NCBI GenBank assembly: GCA_949066965.1
Contig: CARTDA010000002.1
Location: 62,001-126,000 of the forward strand
Length of the DNA: 64,000 nucleotides
Direction: 5' to 3'
Source: COE1 sp949066965
GTDB taxonomy: Bacteria; Bacillota; Clostridia; Lachnospirales; Lachnospiraceae
How positions within the stretch are numbered: position 1 is the first letter of the stretch; each line of letters starts with the position of its first letter. A program made the position numbers and the translations under genes. A model generated the notes under the pieces. It was given only the letters and a program-made list of their open reading frames with translations, did not search any database and had not been told where the DNA came from. Positions 57,813 to 64,000 of this stretch are shown here, in pieces.

Positions 57813-59624
57813 ATGCCCTCAAACAGTAAAGCATATTTTACCTACAAAATCAAAATAATTGGAATCCTTCTGGTAATCAGCGGCATTAATTTCACAATTT
57901 TACAGCTATCCTCGCAGACATTCTGGCAGCTGCTATCCCTAAAGCCTGCCTATGCCCTAATAAATCTCGGAATCATTTTTGCATTCACAGGCATTTTATA
58001 TGTTTTCACAAACAGTTTTTGGATTTCGCAAATGATACTTTGCGCGATCTGTACGCTCTATGCGGCAGTCAATATATATGTCGTTGAATTTCATGGAACA
58101 CCGCTGACAATTCCAGAGTTTGCAAATACACGGACAGCGATGAATGTTCTAGGCGGATATTCCTTCACAGCGCTAAAACCACTAATTTTATTGGCTGTCA
58201 TCTGCGTTTTATCTCTTGCAAATTTCCTGTTTGTAAAGAAGCTAAAAAAAATCCAGCATTTACCAAATATTTACTGGTGGAAAAAAATTCTTATTTTTCT
58301 ATGCGGATGTGTATATATCATCGGAATACTGCATTTGGACAGTCTGACTGCCCCTTTACGTGGAACATGGCATTTCAAGGAAGCGGTAGGCAAATATGGA
58401 TATCCATTATATTTTTTAGCAAGCGGACTTGAGTATGAGATTACAGCACCATACGGATTCTCTGAGGAAAATTTGGCATCAATCCCAGTAAATGACTACC
58501 TTGATATCTCTGCTGATAATATGCAGACTCCGGATATCATCCTTATCCTGAACGAAACATTTTATGACATCTCCCTCGTGTCGAACATCAAAACAGATAC
58601 TGATTACATGAGTTCATTCTATAATATGGATAATACCATATCAGGTCATGTCATCGTACCCAGAGTCGGAGGTGGAACAAACAGTTCAGAATACGAACTA
58701 TTAACAGCTAATTCGACCTATCTGATACAGGGCATTACCCCTTTTCAGGTATTGGACATGCAGGATACTGCCAGTATGGTATCCAACCTGAAAGAACTGG
58801 ATTACCATACAATAGCCATGCATCCGGCATTTCCCGAAAATTATGTAAGAAATGTGCAATATCCTAAAATGGGGTTTGATGAAATATATTTTCTGGATAA
58901 TTTTACAGACAAGGAATACTACGGAAAACGATCACACATTACAGACAGCTCCGCATACGATAACCTGATTCGATGGTATGAAGATGCATTGTCAGAAGAA
59001 AAGCCGATATTTTGTTATCTGCTCACCATACAGAATCACGGTGACTGGGACTCCAATCCATCCGAAAACGATATCGTGCATGTCATTGATTATGACGGCA
59101 ATAAAGCGCAGGAAGAAAAATTGAATGAGTATTTATCCTGTATTTCGCTGTCAACAAATGCATTAAATGATCTGATTACGTATTTCAAGAACAGCGACAG
59201 ACCCGTTGTTTTGTGTATGGCTGGAGACCATGCCCCATCGTTTGTTGAGGAAATCACGGACAAGGCCATAGACAATAAAGCAATTCTGCAGCGGGCTGTT
59301 CCTTTTGTCATATGGGCAAATTTTCCAATCGCCGGGCAGCAGGATGTCATGATAAGCATGAATGAGTTAGGTGTACTGCTTTTACAGACCTCCGGCGTAA
59401 AAATGCTGCCATATTACAATTATCTGTTGGAATTGTCGCAAACAGTTCCCATCCTGACAGGCTACGGAAATTATATCGACAAGGACGGAATTACCGGTTC
59501 CTATACAAATGAAGACACATATAACGCAGAAATACAAAAATATTTCTGGCTGGAATATGACAATTTACGAAAGACCAGCTCCGACAAATGGTTTACACTA
59601 CAGACAGCCGTAAAAACTGAATGA
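57813..59624 (+). CDS. LtaS-type membrane phosphotransferase (sulfatase fold)
   Basis: A 603-aa protein with about five N-terminal membrane helices (to about residue 185) and an outer alkaline-phosphatase-fold domain. Active-site marks are ILILNETFYD (metal Glu), GGGTNSSEYELLT with the probable nucleophile Thr, and CMAGDHAPSF with metal Asp-His. LtaS builds polyglycerol-phosphate, and relatives such as streptococcal GacH put glycerol phosphate on wall polysaccharide; the position in a polysaccharide locus favours the second. GGAAGG lies eight bases before the ATG. The coding sequence is clearly richer in A and T than the genes to the left. Confidence 0.9.
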   Translation: MPSNSKAYFTYKIKIIGILLVISGINFTILQLSSQTFWQLLSLKPAYALINLGIIFAFTGILYVFTNSFWISQMILCAICTLYAAVNIYVVEFHGTPLTIPEFANTRTAMNVLGGYSFTALKPLILLAVICVLSLANFLFVKKLKKIQHLPNIYWWKKILIFLCGCVYIIGILHLDSLTAPLRGTWHFKEAVGKYGYPLYFLASGLEYEITAPYGFSEENLASIPVNDYLDISADNMQTPDIILILNETFYDISLVSNIKTDTDYMSSFYNMDNTISGHVIVPRVGGGTNSSEYELLTANSTYLIQGITPFQVLDMQDTASMVSNLKELDYHTIAMHPAFPENYVRNVQYPKMGFDEIYFLDNFTDKEYYGKRSHITDSSAYDNLIRWYEDALSEEKPIFCYLLTIQNHGDWDSNPSENDIVHVIDYDGNKAQEEKLNEYLSCISLSTNALNDLITYFKNSDRPVVLCMAGDHAPSFVEEITDKAIDNKAILQRAVPFVIWANFPIAGQQDVMISMNELGVLLLQTSGVKMLPYYNYLLELSQTVPILTGYGNYIDKDGITGSYTNEDTYNAEIQKYFWLEYDNLRKTSSDKWFTLQTAVKTE

Positions 59625-59643
59625 AAGTGAGGTTTGTGCAACA

Positions 59644-60666
59644 ATGCCGCAGCCCTTTTTTTCCATTATCATAGCTTCATACAACTCAGAACGCACACTC
59701 GGATTCACATTAAAGTCAATCCGGCGCCAGTCCATTGATCAAAACGAACTGGAAATCCTTGTTATAGACGGCGGTTCGACTGATTCGACCAGGAAGATTG
59801 CCGCCAAGTATGGTGCAGATGTATACGATAATCCAAAACGCCTGCCAGAATATGCAAAAGCGATAGGAACCAGCCACGCCTCCGGACATTACATTCTCCG
59901 GATGGATTCGGATGAGGAATTTTCCTATCACACACAGCTTCAGGAAAAAATGGATTTTCTCAAAAAACACCCTGAATTAAAAATGCTCCTGCCCAACAGA
60001 TATGTTCGCGGGCGAAAGTCAATCTGTGGTATTTGTGCAGACTATATGAATACATTGGGTGATCCGTTTTCTTACTTTATATACAATACTAAAAGGGATA
60101 AATACGAGACATATCAAAAAAACATCATTCGTGAAAATGGAAAATTTGCAATTATGAAATTTGAGCCTGATGACATTTATCCACTGGCTGACAGCTGCAC
60201 ATCTGTACTTTCGCTTGACTATATGCGTGAAAAATATCCGGATACGTATGATACCATCGAATTTATCTGTAGTGCCTATGACACCATAATATCAGATACC
60301 CGGCTCTGTGGATGTATCAAGGGCGATGATGTCAGACATAATTGCAGTTCATCTCTCCGGACATACTTTGCAAAGCTTAGATTCCGGGTAGTCAATAACC
60401 TCTTCCATAAGGGAGAAAGCGGATTTTCATCCAAGGAAAAATATAATCAAAATTTAAAATACAAAAAGATATTATTTTGCATTTATGCGTTGATTATTCC
60501 TCTTCCTGTGCTAGATAGTGTGCGGTTATCGATTATATATAAAAATCCGACATACCTGCTTCACTTTGTCTACCTGTATTATATTTGCTTCCAGATTGCA
60601 CTGTTGGGATTTATTAAAATAACAGGAGGAGAACGCAGAAATAACACATATGGAAAATCGGTATGA
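59644..60666 (+). CDS. GT2 glycosyltransferase with C-terminal hydrophobic segments
   Basis: A 340-aa GT-A enzyme: FSIIIASYNSERTLG, LVIDGGSTDSTR, YILRMDSDEEFS as the metal site. Two hydrophobic stretches near the end (ILFCIYALIIPLPVL and LLHFVYLYYICFQIALLGF) suggest membrane association. The gene starts 20 bases after the LtaS-like gene with GAGGT upstream. It belongs to the AT-richer plus-strand block and probably builds a side chain or second polymer. Confidence 0.87.
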   Translation: MPQPFFSIIIASYNSERTLGFTLKSIRRQSIDQNELEILVIDGGSTDSTRKIAAKYGADVYDNPKRLPEYAKAIGTSHASGHYILRMDSDEEFSYHTQLQEKMDFLKKHPELKMLLPNRYVRGRKSICGICADYMNTLGDPFSYFIYNTKRDKYETYQKNIIRENGKFAIMKFEPDDIYPLADSCTSVLSLDYMREKYPDTYDTIEFICSAYDTIISDTRLCGCIKGDDVRHNCSSSLRTYFAKLRFRVVNNLFHKGESGFSSKEKYNQNLKYKKILFCIYALIIPLPVLDSVRLSIIYKNPTYLLHFVYLYYICFQIALLGFIKITGGERRNNTYGKSV

Positions 60667-60699
60667 TTTACAAAAATTTAAAGATGTGAGGATAACATA

Positions 60700-61743
60700 G
60701 TGAAAAAATGTGAACTGAGTATAATTATTCCAATATACAATGGCAGCCGCTTTCTAAAAGAAACTTTGGACAGTGTACTAAACCAGTCCTTTAAGGATTA
60801 TGAACTGATACTTGTTGACGACGGTTCTACAGATGATACCGCCCATATCTGTGAGCAGTATGCAGCAAAAGATCCCCGAATCAGGGTACGCCATCAGCAA
60901 AACGGAGGAATGTCAAACGCCAGGGACAATGGCTACAAAATGGCACAGGAAAATACATGGATTGCTTTTTTGGACGCGGATGATATTTTTTATCCTGACA
61001 TGTTCAAGGATATGATGAAATACAAAGATTCAGATTTTGTGATTGTATGTTATCAAAATGTCTTAAGCAGTAAAATATCCAACTGCCCATTTGATATTCA
61101 GAATAAACGTATTGAACATATTTGTGGACGCGAAATGCTCAACAGATTATTTGAACCGGAAAAGAATAATGGAAATTTCAGTATTGTAGGCATGCTTATT
61201 AAAAGGGATTTTTATACAAAAATGCTAAGATTCATTTATAATGCCAAAACTGTTCTTCCGCAAAACTATTTGAATGACGTATATTGTGTACCGCGTTTAT
61301 TTTTTTATGCGAAAAAAATAACTTTACTCAACAATGCATACATCCATCGCAGAATATCAAAATACACGGACAGCCGGCTGATTCAGCCAAACGCCCTGCA
61401 TTATGAACTGGCTCTGGCAAATAAACTGAATCTGGATTTTTATAAAAAACATGGTTGTACTTCTGCCTATGAAAAGCATCTGATTGGATTTTATCTCGTA
61501 ATACTAAAACTATGGTATCAGGTTGTCACAAGCGAGACAGACCATCGTAAGCAAAAAAAATATATAAAACTGATTCAAAAATATTACAAAACATATTATA
61601 AGGAATTGAAAAAAGTAAAATGCAGGACATTCAGGGAACATGTCGTTAAATGGACAATCCTGCTATGGGGCTTCAGCAAGACACTTTGGAAATTAACCGT
61701 AGGAACAATCCGCTATGGAGTCCTATACAGAATTCAGTCTTAA
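60700..61743 (+). CDS. GT2 glycosyltransferase
   Basis: A 347-aa enzyme of the WcaA/EpsJ-like capsule group: LSIIIPIYNGSRFL, LILVDDGSTDDT, the QNGGMSNARDNG motif and IAFLDADDIFYPD as the DxD site. The C-terminal half is basic and helical (KYIKLIQKYYKTYYKELKK). The start is GTG with GAGG eight bases upstream. The short gap after its stop contains a TGCCAC/GTGGCA hairpin before the next gene. Confidence 0.9.
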   Translation: MKKCELSIIIPIYNGSRFLKETLDSVLNQSFKDYELILVDDGSTDDTAHICEQYAAKDPRIRVRHQQNGGMSNARDNGYKMAQENTWIAFLDADDIFYPDMFKDMMKYKDSDFVIVCYQNVLSSKISNCPFDIQNKRIEHICGREMLNRLFEPEKNNGNFSIVGMLIKRDFYTKMLRFIYNAKTVLPQNYLNDVYCVPRLFFYAKKITLLNNAYIHRRISKYTDSRLIQPNALHYELALANKLNLDFYKKHGCTSAYEKHLIGFYLVILKLWYQVVTSETDHRKQKKYIKLIQKYYKTYYKELKKVKCRTFREHVVKWTILLWGFSKTLWKLTVGTIRYGVLYRIQS

Positions 61744-61784
61744 TAGGAAGGAAAATGCCACAGCGTGTGGCACAGAGGTTGAAA

Positions 61785-63152
61785 ATGAAGAATATTTTAG
61801 TAATCAGCTGGCATTTTGCACCACGAAATACAATCGGGGCAATCCGATTTACAAAAATGGTAAAATATCTGGCAAGGACAGGCGAATATCATTTCTGGGT
61901 CATCTGCAGTTCTCTGAATGAAGAGGACATCCGGGATGAATTACTACAGCGGGACATGGACGGAGTATCCCGGTATGTTACAATTCTGCCCGTCCCCCTA
62001 AACAGGATACGCCTGATTGAGACGTTCAAGAACCATACCGGAAAAAGACTGGTCAGCCCGCAGGAAAGCAATGATGCGAACAGAGCCACGCTTTCCGCTG
62101 TCAACAGTATCGTTTCAGCAAAAGAAAAAAGCATCACAGGAAAAGTGAAGAGCTTTTTCGGAAAATCATTGATAGCCCTGAATGATCTATATATTTTTGT
62201 ATGCGATGACCTTTCATTTGCCAGGAAAGGAATCAAACTTTCCAAAAAACTTCCCATGGATAAGATGGACACTATGCTCACCACCTGGGGACCTACAGGA
62301 AGCCTGCTTCTCGGACTGAAATATAAAAAGCTCAACAAAAGCTTAAAATGGATTGTTGATTACAGGGATCCATGCACTACATCAGGCAGATTTCTGAAAT
62401 GGTATCTTAGTTATGTGGCTTACAAAGCAGATAAAAATGCTGCATATATTACAGGCGCCGGCAGGACACATATTGGTTCGGGAAAATATATGGAAAAATT
62501 CCACATGATCCGCAACGGTTTTGACAAGGAGGACATTTCGGGTCTGTCAAATTGCGAACACCACAACAAACTCTGGATCACATATACGGGAACAATATAT
62601 GACGGCAAGGACAATATGAAACCTTTGTTTAAAATTTTACATGAACTGGAACTTGAAAAACAGATAAGCAAAGAACATATCTCTGTTATATATGCAGGGA
62701 CGGACTACCACATCATGCAAAAACAGGCAAAGGAATGCGGTATGGAAAGCATATTGGTCAACAAGGGGAAGCTTTCCAGAAAAAAGGCGCTGGAGCTTCA
62801 ATACCAGTCGGACATTCTCTGTGTGCTGGCATGGAATACAAAAAAAGAGCGGGATGTCATGAAAGGAAAATTCATAGAGTATTTTATGATGCAAAAACCT
62901 GTTTTTTCAATTATATCCGGAACCGCCGTTGGAAGCGCCGTTAAGAAAATAACGCAGAGAGCCCGGCTGGGATGCACCCTGGAAGAAGCCGGCGGCATGA
63001 AAGACTACGCAGAAGCCAAGCAGTGGATCTTGTCAAGATATCAGGAATTTATGAAAAACGGGCATCTTGAATGCCATTCTGATGGAGAGTTCTTAAACAA
63101 ATACAGCAGCGCAATGATGGCGCAGCGTTTTAAAAAACTTATTGACGCATAG
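61785..63152 (+). CDS. Glycosyltransferase, GT4-like (GT-B fold)
   Basis: A 455-aa protein. The N-terminus NILVISWHFAPRNTIGAIRF is the typical GT4 capsule type with the glycine-rich acceptor loop, and WIVDYRDPC ends the first domain. The second domain has ITYTGTIYDGKDNMKPL, a short strand VIYAGTDYH and LSRKKALELQYQSDILCVLAW, which replaces the usual EGF motif; GKFIEYFMMQKPVF follows. The ATG at 61785 has AGAGG eight bases upstream, while the longer frame overlaps the previous gene. Family members are common in capsule loci of Clostridia. Donor unknown. Confidence 0.83.
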   Translation: MKNILVISWHFAPRNTIGAIRFTKMVKYLARTGEYHFWVICSSLNEEDIRDELLQRDMDGVSRYVTILPVPLNRIRLIETFKNHTGKRLVSPQESNDANRATLSAVNSIVSAKEKSITGKVKSFFGKSLIALNDLYIFVCDDLSFARKGIKLSKKLPMDKMDTMLTTWGPTGSLLLGLKYKKLNKSLKWIVDYRDPCTTSGRFLKWYLSYVAYKADKNAAYITGAGRTHIGSGKYMEKFHMIRNGFDKEDISGLSNCEHHNKLWITYTGTIYDGKDNMKPLFKILHELELEKQISKEHISVIYAGTDYHIMQKQAKECGMESILVNKGKLSRKKALELQYQSDILCVLAWNTKKERDVMKGKFIEYFMMQKPVFSIISGTAVGSAVKKITQRARLGCTLEEAGGMKDYAEAKQWILSRYQEFMKNGHLECHSDGEFLNKYSSAMMAQRFKKLIDA

Positions 63153-63189
63153 CAAAAAGGACAGTCTTAAAAGGAAAGTATATCTGCCA

Positions 63190-64000
63190 ATGAACTTAGC
63201 AAGAACGCAAAACGCAAAAAGAAATATTTATTCAGGAATCGTGAACAAGGCGACAAAAATTTTTCTTCCTTTTTTTATCCGGGCATTCCTGATACAAAAA
63301 TTAGGAATTGAATATCTGGGTCTGGACAGCCTGTTCAGTTCTGTGCTACAGGTCTTAAACCTTGCAGAACTGGGATTTGGAAGTGCGATTGTATACAATA
63401 TGTATCAGCCCATTGCCGAAAATGATGAGGAGACAATATGCGCCCTGCTGAAATTTTACAGAAATATTTATCGGATAATGGGTACACTTATTTTCATTAT
63501 CGGGCTGATACTTATACCGTTTATTCCCCACCTGATAAACGGAGACTATCCCAGCAGCTTAAACATCTATGCGCTGTACTTCATTTACTTAGTCAATACA
63601 TCCCTGACTTATTGGATGTACGCATACAAAACGGCACTTTTAAATGCCTATCAGAGAGTTGATCTGTTAAATAACGTGAGTACGTTTACATCTGTGATCC
63701 TGAACATCTCACAGATTGCGATTCTCTATGGATTTAATAATTATTACTTGTTTTTACTGGCAACGCCTGCCTGCACCTGCCTCAACAATGTCATAAATGC
63801 CTTTATCGTAAAAAAAATGTATCCCAGGCTTGTCTGCAAGGGACTGCTGTCTCCTGAAATCAAGGCACAAATCAAGGAAAAGGTTTTTGGTCTGGCTGTC
63901 TATCAGTTGTGTTCTGCATCCAGAAACACATTTGACAGCATATTCATATCCAGATTCCTGAACATTTCCCTGACTGCAATATATGCCAATTACCTGTATG
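63190..64000 (+). CDS. Wzx-type polysaccharide flippase, truncated by window edge
   Basis: The frame opens at ATG 63190 (MNLARTQNAKRNIYSG) and is still open at 64000, giving 270 residues. It shows the N-terminal half of a MATE/MOP-superfamily flippase: KRNIYSGIVNKATKIFLPFFIR, EYLGLDSLFSSVLQVLNLAELGFGSAIVYNMY and at least six membrane segments. Full members are near 500 aa. Wzx proteins flip undecaprenyl-diphosphate oligosaccharides for Wzy polymerisation, which differs from the ABC route encoded at 19-22 kb. Confidence 0.88.
   Translation, partial: MNLARTQNAKRNIYSGIVNKATKIFLPFFIRAFLIQKLGIEYLGLDSLFSSVLQVLNLAELGFGSAIVYNMYQPIAENDEETICALLKFYRNIYRIMGTLIFIIGLILIPFIPHLINGDYPSSLNIYALYFIYLVNTSLTYWMYAYKTALLNAYQRVDLLNNVSTFTSVILNISQIAILYGFNNYYLFLLATPACTCLNNVINAFIVKKMYPRLVCKGLLSPEIKAQIKEKVFGLAVYQLCSASRNTFDSIFISRFLNISLTAIYANYLY

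Overview
This window looks like a chromosomal segment from a Gram-positive anaerobe of the Lachnospiraceae type (Clostridia). The reasons are the Clostridia-style cell-envelope genes (an LCP ligase, two membrane-anchored GH25 muramidases, a CotH/VTC/DUF4956 trio), the dense same-strand packing with GGAGG-type ribosome binding sites, and the complete absence of outer-membrane export parts. No rRNA, tRNA, phage, insertion sequence or CRISPR array was seen. The assignment is inferred from gene content only.

Almost the whole window is one very large wall-polysaccharide locus, mostly on the minus strand. Reading from high to low coordinates on that strand: (a) 56.5-51.5 kb: a DPM-type glycosyltransferase, a small XRE regulator, the CotH-VTC-DUF4956 module and a GT4 enzyme; (b) 49.5-43 kb: two GT-C-like membrane proteins and a GH78 rhamnosidase lipoprotein; (c) 43-37 kb: a sugar-modification set (GT2, FAD oxidoreductase, GT2, SDR, TIM-barrel isomerase, GT2); (d) 37-32.7 kb: a second initiating sugar transferase, a WecG/TagA transferase, a YdjC-type deacetylase and an SGNH lipoprotein; (e) 32.6-29.8 kb: a possibly split GT-C protein and a pair of SMR-like mini-flippase subunits; (f) 29.7-17 kb: a giant GH25 protein, rmlB, rmlA, a second GH25, rmlC, the ABC exporter (wzm/wzt) and a methyltransferase/kinase-like fusion; (g) 17-10.9 kb: three large multidomain GT2 enzymes; (h) 10.7-1 kb: phosphoglucomutase, GtrA, two GT2s, an initiating sugar transferase, LCP ligase, a rhamnosyltransferase-like GT and glmS, with the start of one more gene at the edge.

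On the plus strand lie an isolated GT-C-like membrane protein (49.8-51.5 kb, divergent from the GT-C pair) and, from 57.8 kb to the right edge, a visibly AT-richer block: an LtaS-type phosphotransferase, three glycosyltransferases and the start of a Wzx-type flippase.

How the genes fit together (inference): Pgm makes Glc-1-P, RmlA/B/C make dTDP-sugar precursors of L-rhamnose, a membrane sugar transferase loads undecaprenyl phosphate, the multidomain GTs build a rhamnose-containing chain, the methyltransferase/kinase-like protein may cap it, and Wzt with a C-terminal glycan-binding domain may recognise the cap for export by Wzm. GtrA/GtrB-like and SMR-like proteins with the GT-C enzymes would then decorate the polymer outside the membrane, and LCP would ligate it to peptidoglycan. 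Two initiating transferases and two export routes (ABC and Wzx) suggest that at least two polymers are made here. Several gene junctions carry multi-hairpin repeat elements, including a 157-bp element present twice (with a decayed third copy) that supplies the last codons and stop codon of two unrelated glycosyltransferase genes.
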